Shown here in pieces: positions 34,577 through 45,060 of a DNA stretch of 64,000 nucleotides; position 1 is the stretch's first letter, and each line of letters starts with the position of its first letter. The DNA comes from Saccharicrinis fermentans DSM 9555 = JCM 21142 (GTDB taxonomy: Bacteria > Bacteroidota > Bacteroidia > Bacteroidales > Marinilabiliaceae): NCBI RefSeq assembly GCF_000517085.1, contig NZ_KI912107.1, positions 2,415,980 through 2,479,979 of the forward strand, read 5' to 3'. The translations under genes and the position numbers were made by a program. The notes under the pieces were generated by a model. That model ran no database searches. It saw only the letters and a program-made list of their open reading frames with translations, and was not told the DNA's origin.

Positions 34577-36055
34577 TTACAGATTAACACCAGTTCCTTG
34601 CATAGAGCTGTCGTGATCCCACATAATTATCCAAGGATCATTGGTCTCTCGCTGAAAGGCCTTTAACTTATACTTCATCGACGCCAATATATCATGGCAT
34701 TTTCTTTTTGTAGCTAAATTATCAACTTCCCAAGGATCTACCGACAAATCATAGAGTTCAAATTCCGGGCGATACAAATAATCTTTCATCTTTCTATTTC
34801 CATAATATTCACTTTTACTTCGATAAACCCCTTGCCATGTTGAAGAAGCCCAGAGATCTGAAGCAAAGGGATACTCTATGCGGCTTGCTATATTCCAGAT
34901 CAATTTATAATTATTGAATCTAACCACACGCATTGGGTAATACATCGTAATTTCATGAAAAGTATGAGAAGCAAAAATTTGGTTCCATCCTTCGGTTTCA
35001 CCCTTTTCAACTACATTTTTAAATGATTTCCCATGAAAATCCTCTATATTATAGGTGATTCCTACCATATCTAAAATAGAAGGCGCTAAATCTACCCATG
35101 ATATCATTGCATCATTCTCCCCTCCTACTAACTTGCTAAATGGATCCTTTATAATGCATGGCAACTGAATACCTGGCTCATATACGGTTGTTTTAGCTCC
35201 GGGAAAGGCCATGCCGTTATCTGAAATATAAATTACAATCGTATTATCCCACTTACCGGCTTCTTTCAACATAGACATCAACTTACCAAAGCCCTGGTCA
35301 ATACGGGAAATACTTTGGTAATACTGTGCTATCTCTTCTCTACTCTGTTTTGTATCCGGCAAGAATTCAGGTACAATTACATCTTTAGGATCGTATACTT
35401 TCGTTTCAACACCAGCATAACCTTCTTCTTTATTTCCAAAACTATTCGGTAAGTCCCATCTTTCCGGCTTAAAGGGATATCCTCGATGTGGATCATCCGT
35501 ACAAAAATATAGAAAGAAGGGACTATCTGCATTTAAAACCTTCTCACATTGCTCAGCCATTTGAACTGTATTACGAGGATCTGCTTCTAATACCTCCTGA
35601 AAATGATAGACCGATTCCGGCGCCACATGATACTTTCCTATCCTGGCTGTATGGTAGCCCTCATTTTCCATTAATACAGGCAACGACTTTACGTCACCAA
35701 AAGTACTAAAATGATGATAATCATGCACATGACCATACGAACCCGTCGCATGCCCATATTTCCCTGTTAATATAACAGAACGACTGGCAGCACAACTAGC
35801 ACTCGTACAATAAGCATTATTAAACAACATACCCTCAGAAGCCAACTGGTCAAGATTGGGTGTTTGGATCACAGAATTTCCATAACACCCTAAAGCATCC
35901 TTTCCGTGATCATCAGATACAAACAGTATCACATTGGGTTTTGCCTTTAATTGAATATCTTTTCCCTGCTTTTTATCGACATGTATACAAGAAGATAAAA
36001 ATAAATCTGGTATTAGTAAGCCAACAATGGATAGTAGAATTATTACTTTACTCAT
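34577..36055 (-). CDS. S1-family sulfatase lipoprotein
   Basis: The ATG at 36055 (492 residues) gives a signal with L-S-S-C23 lipobox. The formylglycine motif is C88-A-A-S-R92 within a C-T-S-A-S-C-A-A-S-R context, and S-D-D-H near 47-50 plus I-S-D-N-G near 275 provide metal ligands. The alanine version of the motif and the P-F-F-L-Y-F-C-T-D-D-P-H-R segment resemble sulfamidase-like and related S1 sulfatases. It is likely a second desulfating step for the polysaccharide handled by the GH105 enzyme. Confidence 0.88.
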   Translation of the reverse strand: MSKVIILLSIVGLLIPDLFLSSCIHVDKKQGKDIQLKAKPNVILFVSDDHGKDALGCYGNSVIQTPNLDQLASEGMLFNNAYCTSASCAASRSVILTGKYGHATGSYGHVHDYHHFSTFGDVKSLPVLMENEGYHTARIGKYHVAPESVYHFQEVLEADPRNTVQMAEQCEKVLNADSPFFLYFCTDDPHRGYPFKPERWDLPNSFGNKEEGYAGVETKVYDPKDVIVPEFLPDTKQSREEIAQYYQSISRIDQGFGKLMSMLKEAGKWDNTIVIYISDNGMAFPGAKTTVYEPGIQLPCIIKDPFSKLVGGENDAMISWVDLAPSILDMVGITYNIEDFHGKSFKNVVEKGETEGWNQIFASHTFHEITMYYPMRVVRFNNYKLIWNIASRIEYPFASDLWASSTWQGVYRSKSEYYGNRKMKDYLYRPEFELYDLSVDPWEVDNLATKRKCHDILASMKYKLKAFQRETNDPWIIMWDHDSSMQGTGVNL

Positions 36056-36211
36056 AAATCTAAGTTTTGAAATATTTTTGATACCAAATATAATCCATCT
36101 ATAGAAGCCCAATGTATTTATGCATATATCTGGATGATTTATGCGTAATTATTGTATAGTATCTCAGACAATATATGTTTTTTCGGCGCGCCTTTACTAT
36201 ATTTGCATTCA

Positions 36212-36481
36212 ATGAAAAAGATAGCACTCAACGAATATTGCCCATGCTGCGGATATAATTCTTTTGATCCGGAAAAAAGACTAGAATTAGAGATATGTCA
36301 AATATGCTACTGGGAAGATGATCCCTTGCAATTTAACGATCCAAAACTAGAATACAGTTGCAATTTAGTGTCACTGGAGCAAGCTCAAAAAAATTTTGAC
36401 GAAATTGGTGTTAGCTTTCATGATATGAAAATGTATTGTCGAAAAATCACAAAGGAAGATAAAAGAAATCCAGCGTGGTAA
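36212..36481 (+). CDS. CPCC-family cysteine-rich protein
   Basis: This 89-residue protein has the family hallmark C-P-C-C-G at residues 10-14, followed by I-C-Q-I-C-Y-W-E-D-D-P-x-Q near 28-40 and S-L-x-Q-A-x-x-N-F, matching the CPCC domain. It is probably zinc-binding, with unknown function. TATATTTG at 36198-36205 is a good Bacteroidota -7 box only seven bases before this ATG, so the mRNA may be nearly leaderless. Confidence 0.85.
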   Translation: MKKIALNEYCPCCGYNSFDPEKRLELEICQICYWEDDPLQFNDPKLEYSCNLVSLEQAQKNFDEIGVSFHDMKMYCRKITKEDKRNPAW

Positions 36482-36591
36482 ACTCATATCATTTATTGAA
36501 GCTATTCCATCCATCACAAATCATATTTATTGTAACCTATATCCCTTTTTTCAGTATATAATTACTCAAATAAAATTAATAAATCACAACT

Positions 36592-37131
36592 ATGTCTATA
36601 TTTAGTTTTGGGGAATATATTGAAGGAAGAAGTTTTAAAGTATTAAATGAAAGAGTAGTACGAGGCAACTCCGGCATCATGCTTTTGCTAGGATTTTTTG
36701 CATTCGTTAACGCTTTCGTGATTAAAAACTATACTGTTCTTCCCTATATATCAGGTTTCTTACTATTTAATTTTTTAGTAGCCATATTGATTAACCCTAA
36801 ATTTGCACCTACTGTATTTATATCATGGCTTTTAGTCCGTAAACAAAGCCCCCTATATATTGGAGCTGTACAAAAGCGTTTTGCCTGGAGTTTAGGAAGT
36901 GCCTTATCTGGTGCTATATTTATCCTTTCTTTTTACTTACTACACGACGTACAATACTTTCAACCCATTTGTATCATGTGCTTGATTTGTTTGGCACTTA
37001 TGTTTTTAGAAACGGCATTTGGTATTTGTATTGGTTGTAAATTATACTATCTCACTCTTAAAACGGGTTTATTAAAAACTCCGGAAGAAAAACCTAACTG
37101 CATAGGTGATTCCTGCAGCATTGGTGAGTAA
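36592..37131 (+). CDS. DUF4395-family membrane protein
   Basis: This 179-residue protein has four hydrophobic helices (about 25-45, 48-68, 98-120 and 122-148). The pattern includes N-E-R-x-V-R near residues 19-24, I-N-P-K-F-A-P near 66-73 and F-x-I-C-I-G-C-K near 140-148, as in DUF4395 proteins. The C-terminal tail has two further cysteines. Members sometimes neighbour thioredoxin-like or rhodanese genes, but none is present here. Function unknown. Confidence 0.8.
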   Translation: MSIFSFGEYIEGRSFKVLNERVVRGNSGIMLLLGFFAFVNAFVIKNYTVLPYISGFLLFNFLVAILINPKFAPTVFISWLLVRKQSPLYIGAVQKRFAWSLGSALSGAIFILSFYLLHDVQYFQPICIMCLICLALMFLETAFGICIGCKLYYLTLKTGLLKTPEEKPNCIGDSCSIGE

Positions 37132-37145
37132 TCGGCCGGCGACAA

Positions 37146-37176
37146 TTGGCCTGCTGTGCCATGCACCACAGGCCAA
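37146..37176. terminator. Hairpin between convergent DUF4395 and tricorn genes
   Basis: TTGGCCTG (37146-37153) and CAGGCCAA (37169-37176) form a perfect GC-rich 8-bp stem. No long T-run follows on either side, so its terminator role rests on position. Confidence 0.55.
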
Positions 37177-37196
37177 CTCTGCCTCCTGCCTAATCA

Positions 37197-40100
37197 TTAT
37201 TGATACTGCAAACCTTTAGCACTTCTGTCCTCTAATGGAGGAGCTGGCGTAATCAGATGTTTATTTTGTTTCACCTCTTTCAGCACCTCTTCCACGACCT
37301 TTTCCATCTGTGGATCACGCCCTTGCATCAAAATGTTTGGGTCATCCCATATTTTAAAGTCGGGCCTTACGCCTTCCCCTTCCCAAAACCAATGCCCATC
37401 ATTATCATAAAGTCTGGCACCCGGAACGGTAATTGAACCACCATCTATTAATCGATGTCCGGTGGCTGGTCCTACCAATATACCCAAAGTACGTTCTCCA
37501 ACGATAGGCCCAGCCTTTAACTCTTGAAAAGCCCAAGGAAGTCCATCTCCTCCAGACCCAGCCCATCCATTAATTAACATTCCCATAGGGCCTGTATTGG
37601 TTTTAACAGGGCTTCGGTGATCTTTACCATGTCGCCAATGAAGGTGGCAATTAACAGGACGTTGTAATAGCTCCAGAAAACGATCTGCCAACTGGCCTCC
37701 TCCATTAAAACGCTCATCAATGATAAATCCTTTTTTATCGAGCTGACCATAATACATACGCACCAATTCCATCTGTCCCTGACTTGAGGTATTAGACATA
37801 TAAATATAGCCCAATTGTCCATCGGATAACTTATCTACCATTTTTCGATTATTCTCTATCCACTCTAAATAACGCAAAGTACGCTCCTGTGCCGCGGACA
37901 AACATTTAACAACCACATCCTTTGCCTCATCCATTTTACCATTGGATAAGATCTTCAACAAGACCGTTTTTCCACTCAAACCTTCAAAGGCTGCATAGGG
38001 ATCTAGCACAGGCTGTAAGGTTATACCATTAACAGCATGAATATAATCACCACTTTTCACCTCAACACCAGGCTTATCGAAGGGAGAACGAACCTGAGTA
38101 TCCCAATCTGCGGGTTTCACAATCCGTTTTATCTTAAATAGTTTTCCTTCCTGCTCCCAATCGATACCTAAAAAACCGCCTCCTAAAGAAGGAGCTCTCT
38201 CCATTTCTCCACCACTGGAATAGGTATGACCAGCGCTAAGCTCAGACACCAAGCTAGACTGTATATTATTGATATCCCAGCGAGTACGAGCATCTTCAAC
38301 CATCTTAAAATAACGGTCGCGCATGGCATTCCAATTTACACCTTGCATATTAGGATCATAAAAAAAGTCTCTGTGCCGACGCCATGTATCCATAAATATT
38401 TGTTTCCATTCCTCCTTAGGAACCCAATTCATGGTCATATCAGCAGTAGGTATCGGCTTTTCTAATTTTTGCCCGGCTGCAGGCTTTATCAAACCATACT
38501 TACCCTTCACTTTTACCAATAAAGATTTACCATCCGTTGTTGGCTCCACAAAACTCACATTATCCATTATCTTTTTCTCTTCGTCTTTTTTCAAGTCCAG
38601 CACATAAAGCGAGTTACCCTTATCTCCCGACCCGGTATTGGGTCTTCGCATATAAACCAGCTGATCCTTCAACGGTATTAAACCTACAATATTACCAGCT
38701 TTTGGCGAAAGAATCTGAGCACGCGACTCAATATAAGTAAAGTCAATATCTACCTTTACAACTTTATCTTTGGTGGTTTTCTTATCTGCTTTCTTCTTTT
38801 GTTTATCTCCTGCTTTCTGAGCCTTTGCATCCTTCTTTTGATCTCCTGCTTCCTTTTTCACTACGATGGTATCATTCTTTGTTTCAAACAACACCGGTGT
38901 ATCCGCTGTTAAAGCAATCGCTGCTATTTGTGTTGAATTGGGATAAATCCAAGTCCCATCTCCCAAAGAAGAGTAAGCCGCACTCATATGTCGATTAGTC
39001 AGATAAAAAATATATTTTCCATCATCACTAAAAACAGGATAACCATCGTTGTAAAAACCTCCTGTTAGCTGATACTGCATCTGTGTGTTTACATTATAAA
39101 CCATGATCGCACCATTGGCATTCTCCTGATCTATACTATAAGTAAGCCATTGAGAATCTGGCGACCATGATATTGGATAATAAAACCGTGATCCATGTCC
39201 TATATTCCACAAAGACTTAGTCAGGGTTTTTATTTCACCAGTGGCAACCTCAACTAAATAAATAGTATTCGTCTCATCCATAAAGGCGATCTTTTTACTA
39301 TCTGGGGACCAATTTAGCTGATACCCAAACCCCTTTCCTCTTTTGCTAAGTTTTGTGGCTTGCTTTTGACTTTGGCTGTCCTGCAGCCAAATTTCATATT
39401 CGCCAGACTTATCACTCCAATAAGCAATAGTAGTTCCATCAGGTGACCACGACGGACTTTGATCGAAAGCTCCACTGGACTGGGTTAAGTTAAGGGTAAA
39501 TCCTTCTTTTACGGGAACATTAAATAGTTCACCTCTGGCTTCAAACACAACTCTATTACCCTGAGGCGATGGAGATGCGTCGCTTATACTACCTCCCACA
39601 TTTTTTATCTTAGGAATTTCAACAGACAAATCGCTCACCACATTCACATCTACTTTTGTAGTTTTTTTGCTATTTGTATTCATTACAAAAAGATCACCTC
39701 CCATTTCATATACTAATTCTGTTGTATTACCTGACAAAAAGGAGATATCAAAATCCTGGTAATCGGTCACCTGCGTCTTTGTTTTTGTGATGGGATTATA
39801 TTCCCAAATATTCAAACGCATATGCGCTCCCCTATCTGACAAAAAGTAGATTTTATCCCCCACCCAAGCGGGTTTACCATCATTGGCCTCATCAGTAGTA
39901 ACTCGTTGTGTTTGATTAGTATTAAAATCATAAACAATAATGTCAGAAGTGAGTCCCCCCCGATATCGTTTGAAAGGATAATTTTCTGTTATTTTAGTAA
40001 TATAAGCCAGCTTCTTCCCATCCGCCGAAAAAGTCGCCAGTTCTCCGTAAGGTATTTTTAACTCTTTGGCCATTCCTCCATTTTTACCAACCAAAAAAAA

Positions 40101-40505
40101 CTTATGAAGTCTTCCAATACCCGAATGTCTGCCCGAGGCAAACAGCAGTTCTCTTCCATTGGGATGCCAATCCACCAGTCTATCAGAAAAAGAGTTATAG
40201 GTTACTCTGGTAGGAATACCTCCTTTTACGGATACTACAAAAACATCAGCATTACCATTATACATCGCCGTATACGCAATTTCTTGTCCATTGGGAGAAA
40301 ATTTTGGCCAGGATTCTTCCCCGGGAGAATGGGTAATCTGATTGGCCGTGCCGCCTTCTTTATCCACAATCCAAATATCACCTCCATAAACAAAAACAAT
40401 CTGCGTATCTGACACATCCATATAACGCATCAGCTTAGCATTAATCTGGCCTGTTGCTGCTACTGTAAAAAATAACAACACACCTAACAATACAATATTT
40501 TTCAT
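37197..40505 (-). CDS. Tricorn-type peptidase homologue
   Basis: The ATG at 40505 (1102 residues) starts a normal signal peptide ending near A-T-G-Q. The domains in order are: WD40-like/TolB-type propeller repeats (25-540, with many S-P-D/N-G and W-S-P-D turns), a Lys-rich low-complexity insert near 555-580, a second propeller, the tricorn C1 domain with S-A-G-H-T near 760, a PDZ domain (about 790-890), and a C2 domain with the nucleophile region W-A-G-S-G-G-D-G near 995. Tricorn cuts peptides into short products; this exported version probably acts in the periplasm. Confidence 0.9.
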   Translation of the reverse strand: MKNIVLLGVLLFFTVAATGQINAKLMRYMDVSDTQIVFVYGGDIWIVDKEGGTANQITHSPGEESWPKFSPNGQEIAYTAMYNGNADVFVVSVKGGIPTRVTYNSFSDRLVDWHPNGRELLFASGRHSGIGRLHKFFLVGKNGGMAKELKIPYGELATFSADGKKLAYITKITENYPFKRYRGGLTSDIIVYDFNTNQTQRVTTDEANDGKPAWVGDKIYFLSDRGAHMRLNIWEYNPITKTKTQVTDYQDFDISFLSGNTTELVYEMGGDLFVMNTNSKKTTKVDVNVVSDLSVEIPKIKNVGGSISDASPSPQGNRVVFEARGELFNVPVKEGFTLNLTQSSGAFDQSPSWSPDGTTIAYWSDKSGEYEIWLQDSQSQKQATKLSKRGKGFGYQLNWSPDSKKIAFMDETNTIYLVEVATGEIKTLTKSLWNIGHGSRFYYPISWSPDSQWLTYSIDQENANGAIMVYNVNTQMQYQLTGGFYNDGYPVFSDDGKYIFYLTNRHMSAAYSSLGDGTWIYPNSTQIAAIALTADTPVLFETKNDTIVVKKEAGDQKKDAKAQKAGDKQKKKADKKTTKDKVVKVDIDFTYIESRAQILSPKAGNIVGLIPLKDQLVYMRRPNTGSGDKGNSLYVLDLKKDEEKKIMDNVSFVEPTTDGKSLLVKVKGKYGLIKPAAGQKLEKPIPTADMTMNWVPKEEWKQIFMDTWRRHRDFFYDPNMQGVNWNAMRDRYFKMVEDARTRWDINNIQSSLVSELSAGHTYSSGGEMERAPSLGGGFLGIDWEQEGKLFKIKRIVKPADWDTQVRSPFDKPGVEVKSGDYIHAVNGITLQPVLDPYAAFEGLSGKTVLLKILSNGKMDEAKDVVVKCLSAAQERTLRYLEWIENNRKMVDKLSDGQLGYIYMSNTSSQGQMELVRMYYGQLDKKGFIIDERFNGGGQLADRFLELLQRPVNCHLHWRHGKDHRSPVKTNTGPMGMLINGWAGSGGDGLPWAFQELKAGPIVGERTLGILVGPATGHRLIDGGSITVPGARLYDNDGHWFWEGEGVRPDFKIWDDPNILMQGRDPQMEKVVEEVLKEVKQNKHLITPAPPLEDRSAKGLQYQ

Positions 40506-40575
40506 TCGATTAAAAATTAGTGAAAAAATGATTTGATTATAAACATAAAAAGACAAGACAAAGAATAAAATTCTA

Positions 40576-40636
40576 TTCAACCCGGATGATGCATTAAAAA
40601 TCTATTATAAAGTTCAAATGCATCATCTGGGTTCAA
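40576..40636. repeat. 20-bp inverted repeat upstream of tricorn gene
   Basis: TTCAACCCGGATGATGCATT (40576-40595) pairs with 40617-40636 at 18 of 20 positions around a 21-base loop. It lies 71 bases upstream of the tricorn start, in the presumed promoter or leader region. Confidence 0.5.
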
Positions 40637-40729
40637 CACTTCCTTAAGTTAAGCAAATATTTTCAACCTATCCCATGTTTATGGGTCAATAAAAGGAATA
40701 TACTTCATCCCGAAGCATTTACAAAAAAA

Positions 40730-40768
40730 AATCCCATAGAACATTCCAAGGGGAATATCTACGGGATT
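40730..40768 (-). terminator. Rho-independent terminator of the sucAB operon
   Basis: On the minus strand, AATCCCGTAG then an ATTCC/GGAAT inner stem and CTATGGGATT form an interrupted hairpin followed directly by nine T residues (the A-run at 40722-40730 on the plus strand). It lies 77 bases after the sucB stop. Confidence 0.8.
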
Positions 40769-40844
40769 ATCTGTATATTGTCATAGCACATGGTATCTCT
40801 TAAGATACTAAGAACTATATATGATTACACTAAACAAGTTACGA

Positions 40845-42104
40845 TCACAAGTCTAACACCATCTTTTCCAACTCATTACCTCCTGACAACATGAGTTCAG
40901 GATTCTCAAGCATTTTCTTTAAAGTCACTAAAAATCCTACGGAATCTTTACCATCAATAATACGATGATCATAGGACAGGGCAGTATACATGATGGGTCT
41001 TATTTCTACCTTTCCATTCACTGCCATAGGACGTTCAACAATATTATGCATTCCCAATATGGCCGATTGTGGCGGGTTAATCAAAGGAGTAGAAAGCATA
41101 GAGCCAAACACTCCTCCGTTGGTCACTGTAAAGGTACCTCCGGTCATTTCTCCCAAACTTATTTTTCCCGTTCTAGCCTTAACTGCCAGCTGCTTTAATG
41201 TTTCTTCTATTTGCGCCAGGCTCAAAGATTCTGTGTTTCTGATAACTGGCACCATCAACCCTTTGGGTGTTTGCACTGCTACGGAAACATCCACATAGTT
41301 AGGCGTTACAATCTCATCTCCATCAATCATGGCATTCACCATAGGATGCTTTTGCATGGCCAAGGCAGAAGCTTTAATAAAAAACGACATAAACCCAAGT
41401 TTCACCCCATGCTTCTCCACAAACAGGCTCTGATACTTTTTACGTATAGCCATAATATGGCTCATATCCACCTCATTAAAAGTAGTAAGCATAGCTGTAT
41501 CTTGCTTAACAGCTACCAAACGAGCACTCAGTTTTTTACGTAAGGAACTCATCTTTTTACGATCCAGCTCTCGCTCCTTGGGCTGCATAGCCAACCCTTG
41601 GGGCACAGAAGACGAGTCCTCAGCCAACCCGTGCTCTTTTAGTACTCCTATTTCCTTTTTAGATATACGATGTAATCCCTTGATCACATCCTCCACTGTC
41701 CACCCTTCTTCTTCCATGAGCTTTTGTGCCACAGGGCTTATTTTAACTTTTGAATACGCTTCTGAGACAGCTTTCTTCTCCTCTATTTTCGATTCTGGAG
41801 CCTTTGCTTCTACAGCAGGCACTGGCTCAGCTGAAGCTGCCGAGGTTTCGGCGCTTTCAACAGGAGCAACGGAGGTGTCTATGGTACAAGCAATCTCTCC
41901 TACAGCCACTGTTTGCTCAGCGTCTACCAATATTTTAATTTTACCACCCTTATCTGCATTTAAAGTAAGTGTAGCTTTATCTGATTCTATTTCTGCCAAT
42001 TCCTGGTCTTTACTTACCACATCGCCATCACTCACCAACCAACTGGCTATTTCTACTTCGGTAATAGATTCCCCCGGAGAAGGGACTTTTATTTCGATAA
42101 TCAT
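40845..42104 (-). CDS. sucB: 2-oxoglutarate dehydrogenase E2, dihydrolipoamide succinyltransferase
   Basis: This is a 419-residue protein. The lipoyl domain (1-75) has the modified Lys43 in E-S-D-K-A-T, and an Ala/Glu/Pro-rich linker runs from 78 to 118. The E3/E1-binding domain (about 120-155) has K-I-S-P-V-A-Q-K-L. The catalytic domain (185-419) ends with S-Y-D-H380-R-I-I-D-G-K, the acyltransferase active site. It transfers succinyl groups to CoA in the TCA cycle. It lies 89 bases downstream of sucA and shares its transcript. Confidence 0.93.
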   Translation of the reverse strand: MIIEIKVPSPGESITEVEIASWLVSDGDVVSKDQELAEIESDKATLTLNADKGGKIKILVDAEQTVAVGEIACTIDTSVAPVESAETSAASAEPVPAVEAKAPESKIEEKKAVSEAYSKVKISPVAQKLMEEEGWTVEDVIKGLHRISKKEIGVLKEHGLAEDSSSVPQGLAMQPKERELDRKKMSSLRKKLSARLVAVKQDTAMLTTFNEVDMSHIMAIRKKYQSLFVEKHGVKLGFMSFFIKASALAMQKHPMVNAMIDGDEIVTPNYVDVSVAVQTPKGLMVPVIRNTESLSLAQIEETLKQLAVKARTGKISLGEMTGGTFTVTNGGVFGSMLSTPLINPPQSAILGMHNIVERPMAVNGKVEIRPIMYTALSYDHRIIDGKDSVGFLVTLKKMLENPELMLSGGNELEKMVLDL

Positions 42105-42193
42105 AACTATTGTTTTTATACGAAGCGCACTGTATCAAACAGCCGACAATACAAAAACATCATCAACCTCTGATACTTACAACTCCTATCTTT

Positions 42194-45016
42194 TTAAATT
42201 GAAAATCTAGGTTTTTCAGAAAAATACTTATGCTGTTTCAATATTTCTTTCCGGTCTTTACCTTCTACACACTGTAATCCGCAGTATTTATTTTTAAGAT
42301 CGCAGTGGCACTTTTTAAATATCTTATCAATTATTTCCTTCTGTCCAACCATATGTAAGCCATTCAGTCCGGTAGCAGGACTACCACTTGCCAAACGAGC
42401 AACCGGCACCAGACTAACCCCCTTAAACATACCTCGGATATACTTCCATGCGCCCATATTTTCAGGTTCTTCCTGCACCCAGAGGTGCAAGAGCGCATTC
42501 TGATACCTGTCCAAAACAATTTGCAGTTGATCAGCCGGGAAGGGGTGCATTTGTTCAATCCGAACGATCGCAACATCAGTTGCATCAAGTTCTTCTTTAC
42601 GTGCTAATAAATCGTAATAAATTTTTCCAGTACAAAAAACAACCCTACGAACGTTTTCCGTATCAACATTGTGATCATCAATAACCTCTTCAAATTTTCC
42701 CGTAGCCAGTTCGTCCATCTTCGAAACACATTTTGAATGACGCAAAAGACTCTTCGGTGTAAAAACAATCAAGGGCAAACGAATATCCCTCAGAACCTGA
42801 CGTCGTAAAACATGAAAAAAGTTAGCTGGTGTCGTACAGTTAACCACCTGCATATTATTATTGGCAGCCAAAGATAAAAAACGTTCAATACGGGCACTGG
42901 AATGCTCTGGACCTTGTCCTTCAAAGCCATGAGGTAGATACAAGACGAGTCCATTCATCAAGCCCCACTTCTCTTCTGCCGAGCTGATATACTGATCTAT
43001 AATAACCTGTGCCACATTGTAGAAATCTCCAAATTGAGCTTCCCAAATTGTTAATCCATTGGGAGTTGCCAAGGCATAACCATAGTCAAATCCCATCACA
43101 CCATACTCTGAAAGGTGAGAGTTATACACATTAAAACGAGCCTGATTCTCAGACAAGTGTTTTAATGGAAAATATAGCTTTTCTGAATCCTCAACAGTTA
43201 ATCCGGCATGTCTATGTGCAAAAGTACCTCTAATAGAATCTTGGCCACTTAAACGCACCTGATGCCCTTCGGTAACCAGTGTGGCATAAGCCAGCTGTTC
43301 TCCCATGGCCCAATCCAACCGATCTTCTTTCACCATTTTTTTGCGGTCGTCCATAATCTTACGCACTTTCCTGAAAAAAGGTAGATCATCAGGAAGATCG
43401 GTTAATTTTTCACTCAATTCCAATAATTTACTTTTCTCAACACCCGTTTCTATAGCTGTAACGAAGTCCTTGGGTTCAGCATACCTAAAGCCCTTCCAAT
43501 AGTCCTCCAGAAACCTCTGTATAACCACCTTATCAATATGTTGCGAGTCCTCTAATTGTTTTTCCAGATATACATTAAAACCATCTTGCAAAGCTTTTAA
43601 CTCCTTCGTGGAATACACCTTCTGATTCAACAATTTCTCTCCATACACATCTCTGGGGTTAGGGTGTTTGGCGATAGCTTTATACAAGGTAGGCTGCGTA
43701 AATCGAGGTTCATCTCCCTCGTTATGACCGTATTTACGATACGACAACACATCAATAAACACATCTGCGTTAAATTTCTGACGAAATTCAACAGCCAGCT
43801 CCAACGCATACACCATGGCCTCGGCATCATCACCATTTACATGGAAAACAGGACTGCGTGTTACCTTGCCCACATCAGTACAATAGGTACTTGAACGTGC
43901 ATCCAGATAATTGGTGGTAAATCCCACCTGATTATTAATGACAATGTGAATGGTTCCACCGGTTTTATAACCTTTGAGCTGACTCATCTGAACCACCTCA
44001 TAAACAACACCCTGACCTGCAATGGCGGCATCACCATGAATAAGAATTGGGATTGCTTTATTAAAGTCCTTATTATATTTGTTATTAATAATGGAACGTG
44101 TAATACCCTCAATAACAGGACCAACTGCCTCCAGGTGAGAAGGGTTAGGAGCTAGATTCACCCTTACCTTTTTACCATCCTCTGTAACAATATCATTTTG
44201 GTAGCCCAAATGATACTTCACATCTCCCAAAGAGATTCCCTCGGCATATTCATCCCCCACAAATTCTTTAAAAATATTTTCGTAAGGTTTTTTAAGGATA
44301 TTCGCCAAGACACTGAGTCGTCCGCGATGTGCCATACCTATCATGACTTCTTTCACTCCCAGCTCAGCACCTTTACGTATCAAGGCATGTAATCCCGGAA
44401 TAATCACCTCACTCCCTTCAATGGAAAACCTTTTTTGCCCCACAAACTTTTTATGGATAAAACCTTCAAAACCAGCTGCAACATTTAGTTGGTCATAAAT
44501 ACTCTTTTTCTTTTCAACGGAGTAATGAGGTGTATTGCGGGTTGATTCCATTTTATGCATCAACCACTCTATCACCTCAGGATGACGAATATACAAATAC
44601 TCCACACCAATCGATTCGCAATAGGTTGCTTGCAAGTGTTCAATAATGGTCTTCAGTTTTGCTTTCCCTATTCCCAATTTAGAACCTGCCTCAAATTCCT
44701 TTTCCAGATCAGCTTTTTCCAAACCAAAATTCTCGATATCCAGAGAAGGAAAATACTGCCGCCGTGCGCGAACCGGATTTGTTTTTGTAAATAAATGTCC
44801 TCTTTGCCTATACCCATGAATGAGGTTGGCCACATTAAATTCTTTACTAACCATTCCTCCGGAAGATGGTGAGTCATAATTTTTTCGGGCAAATTCAAAG
44901 CCCTTAAAAAATAGCCTGAAACTTTTGTCCACAGACTCCGGGTTGCTTAAATAATTTTGGTACAGCTCTTCTATTGTCTCTATCTCGCTGTTTCCCACAA
45001 ATGAAAATTCTTCCAT
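42194..45016 (-). CDS. sucA: 2-oxoglutarate dehydrogenase E1 component
   Basis: This is a 940-residue protein of normal E1o length. The N-terminus carries the E2-interaction helix (E-E-L-Y-Q-N-Y-L near residues 17-24). The thiamine-diphosphate region includes A-H-R-G-R-L near 230, G-D-A-A near 328 and the N-N-Q-V-G-F-T-T-N segment near 362-370. The transketolase-like pyrimidine domain and C-terminal domain follow. It decarboxylates 2-oxoglutarate and succinylates the E2 lipoyl group. The ATG at 45016 gives the expected start. Confidence 0.94.
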   Translation of the reverse strand: MEEFSFVGNSEIETIEELYQNYLSNPESVDKSFRLFFKGFEFARKNYDSPSSGGMVSKEFNVANLIHGYRQRGHLFTKTNPVRARRQYFPSLDIENFGLEKADLEKEFEAGSKLGIGKAKLKTIIEHLQATYCESIGVEYLYIRHPEVIEWLMHKMESTRNTPHYSVEKKKSIYDQLNVAAGFEGFIHKKFVGQKRFSIEGSEVIIPGLHALIRKGAELGVKEVMIGMAHRGRLSVLANILKKPYENIFKEFVGDEYAEGISLGDVKYHLGYQNDIVTEDGKKVRVNLAPNPSHLEAVGPVIEGITRSIINNKYNKDFNKAIPILIHGDAAIAGQGVVYEVVQMSQLKGYKTGGTIHIVINNQVGFTTNYLDARSSTYCTDVGKVTRSPVFHVNGDDAEAMVYALELAVEFRQKFNADVFIDVLSYRKYGHNEGDEPRFTQPTLYKAIAKHPNPRDVYGEKLLNQKVYSTKELKALQDGFNVYLEKQLEDSQHIDKVVIQRFLEDYWKGFRYAEPKDFVTAIETGVEKSKLLELSEKLTDLPDDLPFFRKVRKIMDDRKKMVKEDRLDWAMGEQLAYATLVTEGHQVRLSGQDSIRGTFAHRHAGLTVEDSEKLYFPLKHLSENQARFNVYNSHLSEYGVMGFDYGYALATPNGLTIWEAQFGDFYNVAQVIIDQYISSAEEKWGLMNGLVLYLPHGFEGQGPEHSSARIERFLSLAANNNMQVVNCTTPANFFHVLRRQVLRDIRLPLIVFTPKSLLRHSKCVSKMDELATGKFEEVIDDHNVDTENVRRVVFCTGKIYYDLLARKEELDATDVAIVRIEQMHPFPADQLQIVLDRYQNALLHLWVQEEPENMGAWKYIRGMFKGVSLVPVARLASGSPATGLNGLHMVGQKEIIDKIFKKCHCDLKNKYCGLQCVEGKDRKEILKQHKYFSEKPRFSI

Positions 45017-45040
45017 AGAATAGTTCCTTATCCGAGTAAT

Positions 45041-45060
45041 ATTAATCCCTGTGGATTAAT
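45041..45060. promoter_or_regulatory. 8-bp perfect inverted repeat in the sucA upstream region
   Basis: ATTAATCC (45041-45048) and GGATTAAT (45053-45060) flank four bases, 25-44 bases upstream of sucA. It could be an operator or leader hairpin. The rest of the 380-base divergent gap to 45397 is AT-rich and shows no gene; the promoters of sucA and the nuclease gene must lie here. Confidence 0.35.

Noticed and set aside
41578-42210. 210-codon rightward frame opposite sucB
   Set aside because: It is a shadow of the lipoyl and Ala-rich linker region of sucB on the other strand, with low-complexity composition and no start context.
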